Origin: Ignavibacteriales bacterium
GTDB taxonomy: Bacteria > Bacteroidota > Ignavibacteria > Ignavibacteriales > Ignavibacteriaceae
DNA length: 64,000 nt
Reading direction: 5' to 3'
NCBI GenBank assembly: GCA_016700155.1
Contig: CP065001.1
Span: 434,001 to 498,000, forward strand
Position 1 is the first letter of the stretch; every line of letters starts with the position of its first letter. The position numbers and the translations under genes are program-made. The notes under the pieces were generated by a model. That model had not been told where the DNA came from. It worked only from the letters and a program-made list of their open reading frames with translations, and made no database searches. This document shows positions 51,982 to 60,690 of this stretch, one piece after another.

Positions 51982-54074
51982 TGAAAAAGAAATTAATATC
52001 GTTCTTCAAAAAATATCCCGGGCAGTCTTTCAGAAGTAAAGATGTTGCCAGGAAACTCGACATCACTTCCGAACATGAATACAGTTCATTAAAAGCCCTT
52101 CTCTTTAAACTATTTGAAGAAGATTTTTTATCCAAAAGCGGGAAGCGTTATAAGCTTAACACTACTCCTGTCAGCGGCAGAATAGTTGGGACTCTTGAGA
52201 TGAACCAGGGCGGGTATGGTTTTGTAATACCCGAGAATAAAAAACTCGCCGATATTTTTATCGCCGCAAGAAATCTTGGAACGGCATTCAGTGGTGATGT
52301 TGTTAATGTGGCTTTATTTGCAAAGCAAAAAGGTAAAAATACTGAGGGTCAGATCATTGAAGTAATTAAGCGTGAGCGGGATCAATATGTAGGTATATTA
52401 AAAAAATCAAACTCATTTTATTTTATAAAACCTGATGACCCAAAAATTCATCGTGATATTTACATAGATGAAGAAAATTTAAATGGCGCTAAAGTCGGGG
52501 ATAAAGTTATAGTAAGTGAACTGATTTGGAAAACATCAATGCTGAATCCGGAAGGTAGTGTCATTGAAGTACTCGGTAAGTCAGGAACCATTGATGCTGA
52601 GATAACTTCAATAGCGAAGGAGTTTAAGCTACCATATAAATTTTCCGATAAAGTATTGAATGATTCTGAAGTTATTAAATTCAGCATCGATGAGAACGAA
52701 CTTAAAAACAGAATCGACTTTAGAGATAAAAATGTAATAACGATTGACCCGTATGATGCGAAGGACTTTGACGATGCCCTTTCGATTGAAACACTTGAAT
52801 CAGGAAATTTTTCGGTTGGAATTCACATAGCTGATGTAAGCCACTATGTTCAAAAGAAAACCAAACTGGATGATGAGGCATTATATCGTGGAAACAGCGT
52901 TTACCTTGTCGGGCGTGTCATTCCTATGCTGCCGGAAAGACTTTCAAACATTATTTGTTCTTTAGTACCCGACGAAGAAAGATTAACTTATTCTGTTATA
53001 GCAGAATTAACTTCTCGCGGTAAACTTATTTCATATCAGATAAAAAAAACAATTATAAAAAGTAAACGAAGATTTACGTATGAGGAAGTTCAGCAGATAA
53101 TTGATGATAAAGCAGGCGAGCTTTATGACGAAATTAACCAGCTGAATACTCTGGCACAAACTCTCCGCAAAAAAAGAATGCGTGAAGGAAGTATTGAATT
53201 TTCTACTGCGGAAATAAAATTTCAGCTTGATGAAAACGGATACCCGGTTGGAGTTACCAAAAAAGAAATCAAACAAAGCAACATGCTTGTTGAAGAATTC
53301 ATGTTACTCGCAAACAAAATTGTTGCCGAAGAGATTGGAAAAAGAACAAGCGCAAAAGCACGTCCGTTTATTTATCGGATACATGATCTGCCGGATAAAG
53401 AGAAGCTTTTTGAGTTCTCCAAATTCGTAAAATCACTGGGTTATAGTTTTGATGCTAACAGTAAATCAAAATCCAACCAATTTCAGAAATTAATTCTTGA
53501 GGTTAAGGGCACTCCGGAGGAAAGTTTAATCAATGAACTGGCGATCAGATCAATGGCTAAAGCGATTTATTCGATAAATAATATTGGTCACTATGGATTG
53601 GGGTTCAGCTACTATACTCATTTTACATCTCCGATACGAAGATACTCAGATTTAATGGTACATAGATTACTGTATAATTATGTTGAAATAAATCAAAAGG
53701 CTTATTATTCTTTGGAGGAGCTAGATGAAATATCTGACCATATCTCCGATTGTGAACGAAGAGCTATTGAAGCAGAACGACTTTCGGTAAAACTTAAACA
53801 AATTGAATATTTACGCAATCATCTTGGTGAAGAGTTTGATGCGGTTATTTCAGGCATTACAAATTTTGGGATGTTCGTAAAAATAATCGATCTGCTTGCT
53901 GAAGGTCTTATCAGACTCCGCGACCTTGATGATTATTACGTGTATGATGAAAAAAAATATTCGCTCGTTGGAAAGGCTTCAAAAAAAGTATTCAGGCTTG
54001 GAGATAAATTAAAAGTGAAGCTTGTTCGGGTCGATACAGATAAATCAGAACTAGATTTTATAATTGCTGAATAA
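51981..54074 (+). CDS. rnr: Ribonuclease R
   Basis: A 697-residue 3'-5' exoribonuclease of the RNB family, degrading structured RNA. An N-terminal winged-helix (about 1-60) is followed by cold-shock domains (GRIVGTLEMNQGGYGFVIP). The catalytic RNB domain has the metal-binding Asp set ITIDPYDAKDFDDALS, HIADVSHYV and YTHFTSPIRRYSDLMVHR. An S1 domain (about 610-695, FDAVISGITNFGMFVKI) closes the chain. There is no long basic C-terminal tail as in E. coli. It shares one base with tamB (TAATG). Confidence 0.94.
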   Translation: MKKKLISFFKKYPGQSFRSKDVARKLDITSEHEYSSLKALLFKLFEEDFLSKSGKRYKLNTTPVSGRIVGTLEMNQGGYGFVIPENKKLADIFIAARNLGTAFSGDVVNVALFAKQKGKNTEGQIIEVIKRERDQYVGILKKSNSFYFIKPDDPKIHRDIYIDEENLNGAKVGDKVIVSELIWKTSMLNPEGSVIEVLGKSGTIDAEITSIAKEFKLPYKFSDKVLNDSEVIKFSIDENELKNRIDFRDKNVITIDPYDAKDFDDALSIETLESGNFSVGIHIADVSHYVQKKTKLDDEALYRGNSVYLVGRVIPMLPERLSNIICSLVPDEERLTYSVIAELTSRGKLISYQIKKTIIKSKRRFTYEEVQQIIDDKAGELYDEINQLNTLAQTLRKKRMREGSIEFSTAEIKFQLDENGYPVGVTKKEIKQSNMLVEEFMLLANKIVAEEIGKRTSAKARPFIYRIHDLPDKEKLFEFSKFVKSLGYSFDANSKSKSNQFQKLILEVKGTPEESLINELAIRSMAKAIYSINNIGHYGLGFSYYTHFTSPIRRYSDLMVHRLLYNYVEINQKAYYSLEELDEISDHISDCERRAIEAERLSVKLKQIEYLRNHLGEEFDAVISGITNFGMFVKIIDLLAEGLIRLRDLDDYYVYDEKKYSLVGKASKKVFRLGDKLKVKLVRVDTDKSELDFIIAE

Positions 54075-54088
54075 TTAAGGTGCTGTTT

Positions 54089-57000
54089 ATGAAAAAAATG
54101 TTTTTAATCCCTCTGATATTAGTGATTGTATTTCCGTTATCGATGCATGCGCAATTCGGAAAAAACAAAGTTCAGTACAAAGATTTTACATGGTACTACA
54201 TCCAGACTGATCATTTTGATATTTACTTCTCGCAAGAAGGATCACACCTTGCTGAGTTTACTGCCAAAGAATCCGAAGATGCTCTCGAATCAATTCAAAA
54301 TAGTTTTAAATATAAAATAAATAACCGTGTAGCAATCATTGTTTACAATTCACAAAATGATTTTCAGGAAACAAATGTAACTGATCAATACCTGAGCGAA
54401 GGTATACAGGGCTTTACTGAGCTTTTCAAGAACCGTGTAGTAATTCAATACACGGGTTCATATAAATTGTTCAGACATTTAATTCACCATGAACTTGTAC
54501 ACGCCGTTATCAATGATATGTTCTACGGTGGTTCATTGCAGAATCTGATTTCCAACAGAGGCGCTGTTGCTCTACCGCTATGGTTTAATGAAGGTATGGC
54601 AGAATACCAGGCTTTAGGATGGGATGTTGATACAGATATGTTTATCCGCGATGCTGCAATAAGTGAATACCTGCCTGATATACCTTATCTTGACGGGTAC
54701 TTTGCTTACAGAGGCGGTCAATCTGTTTTCTATTATATCGCAAATAAGTATGGCAAAGAAAAGATTGGAGAGCTTATAAACAAAGTTAAGAATACAGGCA
54801 GCGTTGAAGAAGGTTTTAAGTCATCTATCGGTTTGAAGATTGAGGAATTAAATGAGAGATGGAAAAAAGATATTAAAAAAATATTCTGGCCTGATATTGC
54901 CAAAAGAAAAGACCCGGACGAATTTGCCAAGCGCTTAACAGATCCAAAAGAAGATGGCGGTTCATATAATATAAGTCCGGCCATTTCACCACAAGGCGAT
55001 AAAATAGCTTTTATAACCAACCGCGACTACTATTTTAATGTGTACCTTATGAGCGCGATTGATGGAAAGATCATAAAAAAATTAATTGAAGGAAACCGCA
55101 CACCTGATTTTGAGGAGTTGAACATTCTCACTCCAGCATTAAGCTGGTCACCGGACGGAACCAAAATTGCTTTGGGTGCAAAGCGAGGTGGTTATGATGT
55201 TGTATACATAATTGATGTTGAAACAGAGGAAAGAGATGAGTTGCCAATAAATCTTGACGGCATTAAAAGTGTTGCCTGGTCGCCTGATGGCAGCAAGCTT
55301 GCATTTATTGGTCAGAATGCAAAACAGTCCGATGTTTACCTTTATGATATTGAAACTAATGAAATGACTAATCTGACGAATGATCTTTTCAGTGATAGTG
55401 ATCCGGCATGGTCATCAGATGGTAGAACGGTTTATTTTGCTTCTGACAGAGGTGAGTTCTTAACAACAAAAGAACTCCCTGATTCTTTCAAAATTTACGA
55501 ACACAATATTGATCAACTGGACTTGTATTCCATTAATATAAATAACAATGTCGTTTCCAGAATTACAGATATGCCAGGCAGTGATGAAACTTCACCAGCG
55601 GCAGGACCGGATGGGAAGGAATTAATTTTTATATCAGATAAAAACGGAATTAATAATATTTATAAACTGAAACTCAGCGATGAGAGCGGGGCATCACTAA
55701 ATTTGCTTGGTCAAACGCCGGTACCTTTAACAAATTCTTTGAATGGTTTGTACCAGCTATCATTGTCAAAGGATGGTCAGAAGTTGACGTTCTCAACTTT
55801 GTACCAGGCATCTTTTAGTATTTTTCTTTTAAGCGATCCTTTTGGGCAGGATCTGGAAATGAAGGAACTTGAACCAACTGTTTATATCTCTAATCTTCAA
55901 AAGAAAAAAGATGTTACCGACGATAGTGAAAATGAATTTTCACTTGTTGCAGATGACTCAACCGAAAGTACGCTATCATTTTTTACGGGTTCATACATTG
56001 ATACTTCATCTGTTGTTACCGACACATCAAAATCCAGTTATGATAAGTACATTTTTGGTGATAAGTCAGTTGCAGGTGATACGTCAAGTGCTTCAAAATT
56101 TGATCTGACGGATAATCTTGATCAATCAGGTAATTACAAAGTCAATAAATATAAAATTACTTTTTCTCCCGATCTTGTGTATGCAAACGCCGGATATAGC
56201 ACTTTGTACGGACTGCTTGGAACCACAGTTATTTCGTTCAGTGATGTATTAGGTAATCATCGTCTTGTAGGTGTTACAAGTCTGCAGATAGATTTAAAGA
56301 ACAGTGATTACGGCATTGCATATTATTATTTACCCGAAAGAATTAATTACGGAGTTGAAGTTTTTCATACAGCAAGATTTGTTTTCCTGAGCAGGGGATT
56401 TAGTACAAATCTTTTCCGGTTCAGGAATTTTGGCGCTGTAGGCTCATTAAGTTATCCGCTAAACAGATTTTACAGAGTTGATGCCGGACTTAGCTGGCTG
56501 AATGTCTCAAGTGAAAACCTTGATGACCCCACTGAGGCTTCAGAAAAAGTTAGTTATGTAATACCAACATTAAGTTTTATTCACGACAATGTTCTCTGGG
56601 GTTACACCTCACCTGTTGACGGAACCAGATACAGATTTGATGTATTTGGTAATCCTGGAATAGGGAAGAAGGCATTAAGTTTCTATTCTATCTTGGGTGA
56701 TTACAGAACTTATTTCAGATTTTTTGATGACTACTCTTTCGGCTTCAGGTTATCTGGCGGATACTCCGGCGGAAATAACCCGCAAAGATTTTTTATCGGT
56801 GGAATTGAAAACTGGATTAACCGGTCATTTGCTACAACTGAAATTCCAATTGAATCAGCGAGTGATTTTGCGTTCCTTACAGCCGCGTTGCCATTGCGCG
56901 GATTTGACTATGCGGAAAAAATCGGAACTAAATACGCATTGATGAATATGGAATTGCGTTTTCCATTGATCAGATATTTGTTAACAGGTGCTTTACCTAT

Positions 57001-57250
57001 ATTGTTTAGTAATATTCTTGGCGTAGCATTTATAGATGTTGGCACTGCATGGGATAAAACAGGACAATTACAATTCTTTTCGCGTAATGAAAAAAACAGT
57101 GTAATCTCTAAAGATTTATTAATGGGTACCGGTGTCGGCGCCCGTTTATACTTCCTTTATTTTCTACTCCGGTTTGATGTAGCGTGGGCATATAATGTTG
57201 ATAATTTTTCACGGCCCAAATTTTATATATCTCTTGGTGCTGATTTTTAA
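54089..57250 (+). CDS. Zinc peptidase - TolB-type propeller - outer-membrane barrel fusion
   Basis: About 1053 residues from the ATG at 54089 (AAGG 7 bp upstream); a GTG at 54080 is less likely. A signal peptide (about 1-22, SMHAQFG) is followed by a gluzincin-type peptidase domain with H134-E-L-V-H138 and the second-ligand segment WFNEGMAEY (Glu168, Glu172). PD40/TolB propeller blades cover about 290-600 (SPDGTKIALG, SPDGSKLAFIG, SSDGRTVYFASD). A linker rich in Ser/Asp/Thr follows, then a C-terminal barrel (about 690-1053) of Omp85/surface-antigen type with PLRGFDYAEKIG and ending FYISLGADF. It probably acts at the outer membrane in protein quality control. Confidence 0.8.
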   Translation: MKKMFLIPLILVIVFPLSMHAQFGKNKVQYKDFTWYYIQTDHFDIYFSQEGSHLAEFTAKESEDALESIQNSFKYKINNRVAIIVYNSQNDFQETNVTDQYLSEGIQGFTELFKNRVVIQYTGSYKLFRHLIHHELVHAVINDMFYGGSLQNLISNRGAVALPLWFNEGMAEYQALGWDVDTDMFIRDAAISEYLPDIPYLDGYFAYRGGQSVFYYIANKYGKEKIGELINKVKNTGSVEEGFKSSIGLKIEELNERWKKDIKKIFWPDIAKRKDPDEFAKRLTDPKEDGGSYNISPAISPQGDKIAFITNRDYYFNVYLMSAIDGKIIKKLIEGNRTPDFEELNILTPALSWSPDGTKIALGAKRGGYDVVYIIDVETEERDELPINLDGIKSVAWSPDGSKLAFIGQNAKQSDVYLYDIETNEMTNLTNDLFSDSDPAWSSDGRTVYFASDRGEFLTTKELPDSFKIYEHNIDQLDLYSININNNVVSRITDMPGSDETSPAAGPDGKELIFISDKNGINNIYKLKLSDESGASLNLLGQTPVPLTNSLNGLYQLSLSKDGQKLTFSTLYQASFSIFLLSDPFGQDLEMKELEPTVYISNLQKKKDVTDDSENEFSLVADDSTESTLSFFTGSYIDTSSVVTDTSKSSYDKYIFGDKSVAGDTSSASKFDLTDNLDQSGNYKVNKYKITFSPDLVYANAGYSTLYGLLGTTVISFSDVLGNHRLVGVTSLQIDLKNSDYGIAYYYLPERINYGVEVFHTARFVFLSRGFSTNLFRFRNFGAVGSLSYPLNRFYRVDAGLSWLNVSSENLDDPTEASEKVSYVIPTLSFIHDNVLWGYTSPVDGTRYRFDVFGNPGIGKKALSFYSILGDYRTYFRFFDDYSFGFRLSGGYSGGNNPQRFFIGGIENWINRSFATTEIPIESASDFAFLTAALPLRGFDYAEKIGTKYALMNMELRFPLIRYLLTGALPILFSNILGVAFIDVGTAWDKTGQLQFFSRNEKNSVISKDLLMGTGVGARLYFLYFLLRFDVAWAYNVDNFSRPKFYISLGADF

Positions 57251-57257
57251 AAATGAT

Positions 57258-57279
57258 CCCCGAAGTTTCATCTTCGGGG
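57258..57279. terminator. Bidirectional hairpin terminator
   Basis: CCCCGAAG (57258-57265) pairs with CTTCGGGG (57272-57279), loop of 6. On the + strand TTGTCTCTATTTATT follows. It lies 8 bp after the peptidase-barrel gene and just beyond the end of the opposing fmdB-type gene. Confidence 0.7.
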
Positions 57280-57285
57280 TTGTCT

Positions 57286-57570
57286 CTATTTATTCTCTTT
57301 TGAAGAAGCGTCTGGTTTAGGTGTGACTGCTGGTGATTTGCTATCAGGTTTTTGTTTGTTGTCAGATTTTGTTGAATCACTTTTTGATGATGATTTGTAA
57401 TCTGTCTGGTAGAATCCGCTTCCTTTAAAAATCGGACCAGCACCTGTACCGATTAATCTTTTTACCGAGCCTCCACATGATGGACACTCTTTGATGGGTT
57501 CAGCGGTCATTGGTTGAAATAACTCAAATGTATTACCACAATCATTACACTTATAATCATAAGTCGGCAT
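57286..57570 (-). CDS. FmdB-family zinc-ribbon protein
   Basis: A 94-residue protein with an N-terminal zinc ribbon of two CxxC pairs, MPTYDYKCNDCG and ECPSCGG (residues 8-11 and 34-37), the hallmark of FmdB/FmdB-like putative regulators. The remaining ~50 residues are a low-complexity Ser/Lys/Pro tail. It is cytoplasmic; the role is unclear (proposed regulator). It is convergent with the fusion gene and ends 6 bp from the shared hairpin. Confidence 0.85.
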   Translation of the reverse strand: MPTYDYKCNDCGNTFELFQPMTAEPIKECPSCGGSVKRLIGTGAGPIFKGSGFYQTDYKSSSKSDSTKSDNKQKPDSKSPAVTPKPDASSKENK

Positions 57571-57650
57571 TTTAAATCCTCAAAAAAAATTGAGCAAAAC
57601 TTAATGAAAAAATTATTTTTTTTCTATAAGTTATCCCCGGTAATTCAACA

Positions 57651-58352
57651 ATGATTTATGCTGATAAGAGCAAGAAGGAAACATTGAGAAATAAATTTTG
57701 GTTACTAAGCTGTGCCATCGTATTTAGTCTATTCTCCGGCTGTTTAAACTATATACAAGACGTTCAGATTTATCCGGACGGTTCAGGTAAGATGACAATT
57801 CACTACTGGATGAACGCACCTGATGAAGAAAATTTTCAAATCCTTGACAGAGTGGGAATATTTAATATGGACTCAATGCGTAATCAGTTTAGTTCTGAAT
57901 TTAGTACAATTGAAAACGTTGAAGTTTATACTGATACCACCGATAGTACGGTTCACGGAATTGTCAAATTTAGTTTTATTCATATTGATTCATTAAATCA
58001 AACAAAAGCTTTTTCAGATGCTAATTTTGAATTCCGGGATGGGGCAGCAGGTCAGAAGATATTCTCACAATTTATTCCCCCAATAGCTACCGGTTTTGGA
58101 ATTGATGGAAGTGAATTTACTGTTACTTACAAGTATACATTTTCAGGTGAGATCATCACTCATAATGCACTTTCAGAGGAAGGAAGAACTTTAGTCTGGA
58201 ACTATTCATTACCCGAGATAGGACGCGGGAAGACCATATCGGTAACATTTCGCCCTTATAAGTTAAAAGAAACCCCGTATTGGATTTATATAATTTCAGG
58301 TGTTGTACTATTAATTGTTATAGTCTTTCTATTTCGCAAAAAAAAGGATTGA
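57651..58352 (+). CDS. LppM-like lipoprotein with C-terminal membrane helix
   Basis: A 233-residue protein. The N-terminal hydrophobic segment ends in a lipobox FSGC (Cys about 31), then NYIQDVQIYPDGSGKMTIHYWM, matching the start of LppM/DUF3153-like domains. A second hydrophobic helix (about 211-228) followed by RKKKD anchors the C-terminus with the tail in the cytoplasm. It is unusual for a lipoprotein to have both anchors. The function is unknown; the domain is proposed to bind lipids. Confidence 0.65.
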   Translation: MIYADKSKKETLRNKFWLLSCAIVFSLFSGCLNYIQDVQIYPDGSGKMTIHYWMNAPDEENFQILDRVGIFNMDSMRNQFSSEFSTIENVEVYTDTTDSTVHGIVKFSFIHIDSLNQTKAFSDANFEFRDGAAGQKIFSQFIPPIATGFGIDGSEFTVTYKYTFSGEIITHNALSEEGRTLVWNYSLPEIGRGKTISVTFRPYKLKETPYWIYIISGVVLLIVIVFLFRKKKD

Positions 58353-58398
58353 GCGATAGTTTTAGAGGATTTTCCTCAAAAGTTAAACATCTGTTTTA

Positions 58399-58427
58399 TT
58401 GACTTACCAAACCCATTTGTTTATATT
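58399..58427 (+). promoter_or_regulatory. Sigma70-type promoter of the prs operon
   Basis: TTGACT (58399-58404), 17-bp spacer, TATATT (58422-58427), 37 bp before the prs ATG. It is a good match to the bacterial housekeeping consensus and likely drives prs-rplY-pth. Confidence 0.7.
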
Positions 58428-58464
58428 ATCCGTCTGTTTTTAAGAAGGTTGGCTAAATTATCGT

Positions 58465-59412
58465 ATGGCAACAAGTGATTTTATGATTTTTTCAGGAGGC
58501 TCAAACCTGCCTCTTGCAGAAAAAATTGCGCAGAACTTAGGCAAGCCACTTGGTGCTATTGAACTAAAAAGATTTAGCGATGGCGAAATTTGGGTTAAAT
58601 ACGGTGAGAATATAAGAGGCTCGGACGTATTTCTTATTCAATCAACCAATCCGCCTGCCGAAAATCTTCTTGAACTTTTAATAATGATTGATGCGGCCAA
58701 ACGTGCCTCAGCAAGCAGAATTACTGCTGTAATACCATATTTTGGATATTCAAGACAGGACAGGAAAGATCAGCCGAGAGTGTCTATAACCGCCAAGTTA
58801 GTCGCCAATCTTATGACTATTGCGGGAGCTGATCGTGTAATGACAATGGATCTTCACGCAGCACAGATTCAAGGATTTTTTGATATTCCTTTCGATCACC
58901 TGTATGCTTCTAAAATGTTTACAGGATTGTTTTCTGATCTATCAAAGAATCTTGTGGTTGTTTCACCGGATGTTGGTGGAATCAAAATGGCAAGGTCTTA
59001 CGCAAAGAGATTGCATTCAAATCTTGTTGTAATTGACAAAAGACGCCCAAAACAGAATCTTGCTGAAGTGGTTCATATTATAGGCAGTGTTGAAGGTAAA
59101 GATGTTCTTCTTGTTGATGATTTAATAGACACTGCTGGAACATTTGTTGGAGCGGTTGAAGCGTTAAAAGCAAAGGGAGCCTTAAATATATATGGTGCAA
59201 TCACGCACCCTTTATTATCCGGACCAGCTATAGAGCGATTAAATAAATCACAACTAACTAAACTGTATGTTTCGGATTCGATTTTGATAAATGATAAAGT
59301 AAAATCAGATAAAATTTCAGTTGTTACTGCTTCAGACTTATTAGCAGATGCAATCGAAAGAACTTATAATAATAAATCAATCAGTTCACTTTTTGATATT
59401 GATAAAGGATAA
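58465..59412 (+). CDS. prs: Ribose-phosphate pyrophosphokinase
   Basis: A 315-residue PRPP synthase making phosphoribosyl pyrophosphate from ribose-5-phosphate and ATP, feeding nucleotide, His and Trp synthesis. Signatures: FSDGEIWVKYGENIRGSDVFLIQS, DRKDQPRVSITAKLVANL, MDLHAAQIQGFFDIPFDHLYA, the PRPP-binding loop VLLVDDLIDTAGTFVGA. The length is standard (about 315). It leads prs-rplY-pth, the common bacterial order, with rplY 17 bp later. Confidence 0.96.
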   Translation: MATSDFMIFSGGSNLPLAEKIAQNLGKPLGAIELKRFSDGEIWVKYGENIRGSDVFLIQSTNPPAENLLELLIMIDAAKRASASRITAVIPYFGYSRQDRKDQPRVSITAKLVANLMTIAGADRVMTMDLHAAQIQGFFDIPFDHLYASKMFTGLFSDLSKNLVVVSPDVGGIKMARSYAKRLHSNLVVIDKRRPKQNLAEVVHIIGSVEGKDVLLVDDLIDTAGTFVGAVEALKAKGALNIYGAITHPLLSGPAIERLNKSQLTKLYVSDSILINDKVKSDKISVVTASDLLADAIERTYNNKSISSLFDIDKG

Positions 59413-59429
59413 TTTAGACCGGAGATATA

Positions 59430-60068
59430 ATGGAGAAAATAGTTCTAAAAGCAAATCAGCGAACAGAAATTAATAAAGCTTCCAGAAGCAGCCTTAGAAA
59501 AAACGGAAGAGTTCCTGGGATTTTTTATTCAAAACATAATAAACCGATTGCAATTGATTTTTCTGAGAAATCAATAAAGCCATTAGTATTCACTTCAAGC
59601 ACAAATCTTATTGCTCTTGATGTAGATGGAACCGGTGAATTTGACTGCGTCATTAAAGATGTACAGTTTGATCCCGTAACAGAACGTATCGTACACGTTG
59701 ATCTTCTCGGCTTAACCACAGATGAAACTTTTGAACTTGAAGTTCCCATTCTCTACATTGGTTCACCAATAGGAATTAAGGAAGGTGGAGTACTTCAACA
59801 GGTGCTTCATAAACTTCATATTGAATGTCTGCCAAAAGATATTCCACAGCATCTTGATATAAATATTGAAAATTTAAAACTCGGAGAGTCAATCCATATT
59901 TCGGATTTAAATTTTGAGAATATAAAAATTCTTAATCAGGAAGAAGCTGTTGTTGTTGCTGTCACACATCCTAAGGTTGAAAAAACACCGGCTGAAGGTG
60001 AAGGAGCAGAAGCTTCTGCTGAACCTGAAGTAATTGGTAAAGGTAAAGCCGAGACAGAAGAAGAATAG
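59430..60068 (+). CDS. rplY: Ribosomal protein L25 (CTC form)
   Basis: A 212-residue L25/general-stress CTC protein binding 5S rRNA. The N-terminal L25 domain (RSSLRKNGRVPGIFYSKHNKPIAIDF) is followed by the C-terminal TL5/CTC beta domain (about 95-185, LEVPILYIGSPIGIKEGGVLQQVLHKLHIECLPKDIP). It ends in an acidic, Ala/Glu-rich tail of about 25 residues. GGAG stands before the ATG. pth starts 5 bp after the stop. Confidence 0.93.
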   Translation: MEKIVLKANQRTEINKASRSSLRKNGRVPGIFYSKHNKPIAIDFSEKSIKPLVFTSSTNLIALDVDGTGEFDCVIKDVQFDPVTERIVHVDLLGLTTDETFELEVPILYIGSPIGIKEGGVLQQVLHKLHIECLPKDIPQHLDINIENLKLGESIHISDLNFENIKILNQEEAVVVAVTHPKVEKTPAEGEGAEASAEPEVIGKGKAETEEE

Positions 60069-60073
60069 TCCTG

Positions 60074-60682
60074 GTGAGGGTTATTTTAGGGATAGGGAAT
60101 CCTGAAAACCGTTATACATTTACAAAGCATAACCTGGGATTTCTTATACTCGACAATTTCGCTAAAGAATATTCATTAAATTTTAAGCCTTCTACTGCCA
60201 ACTACTATTATTCTTCAGGCAGTATTGATAACGATGAATTCATACTTGTAAAGCCCGCGACCTATGTAAATAACAGCGGATTAGCCGCTGTTGAACTGCT
60301 TAAAGCTTACGATATAAATATTAAAGATTTACTTGTAGTTCAGGACGACCTGAATCTTGAATTTGGAAGTCTCCGTATAAGAGCTTCCGGTGGGGATGGG
60401 GGACATAACGGAATAAGTTCCATCATCTATCACCTTAATTCAAATCAATTTCCCCGCCTTCGTTTTGGTATAGGTAGTGAATTCGAAAAAGGAAACATGG
60501 CAGAATTTGTTTTATCAAATTTAAACGAACATGAATTCGAAACACTCAACCAGAAAAAATCAATAATAAATTCATTGCTTGTTGAATTTATTAAAGGCGG
60601 CACAATCAGAATGTTAAATTTTTATAGTACAATTATTAATTCAGATTCAAATAACCATTTACTTAATCAGTCAGGAGATTAG
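60074..60682 (+). CDS. pth: Peptidyl-tRNA hydrolase
   Basis: A 202-residue Pth recycling peptidyl-tRNAs released from stalled ribosomes. Active-site features: GIGNPENRYTFTKHNLGF (Asn9, catalytic His19), KPATYVNNSG (Asn), VVQDDLNLEFG (catalytic Asp) and GGDGGHNGISSI. A GTG start is needed to keep MRVILGIGNP. It is slightly longer than E. coli Pth (194) at the C-terminus. It follows rplY in the usual order. Confidence 0.95.
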   Translation: MRVILGIGNPENRYTFTKHNLGFLILDNFAKEYSLNFKPSTANYYYSSGSIDNDEFILVKPATYVNNSGLAAVELLKAYDINIKDLLVVQDDLNLEFGSLRIRASGGDGGHNGISSIIYHLNSNQFPRLRFGIGSEFEKGNMAEFVLSNLNEHEFETLNQKKSIINSLLVEFIKGGTIRMLNFYSTIINSDSNNHLLNQSGD

Positions 60683-60690
60683 GAGATAGT

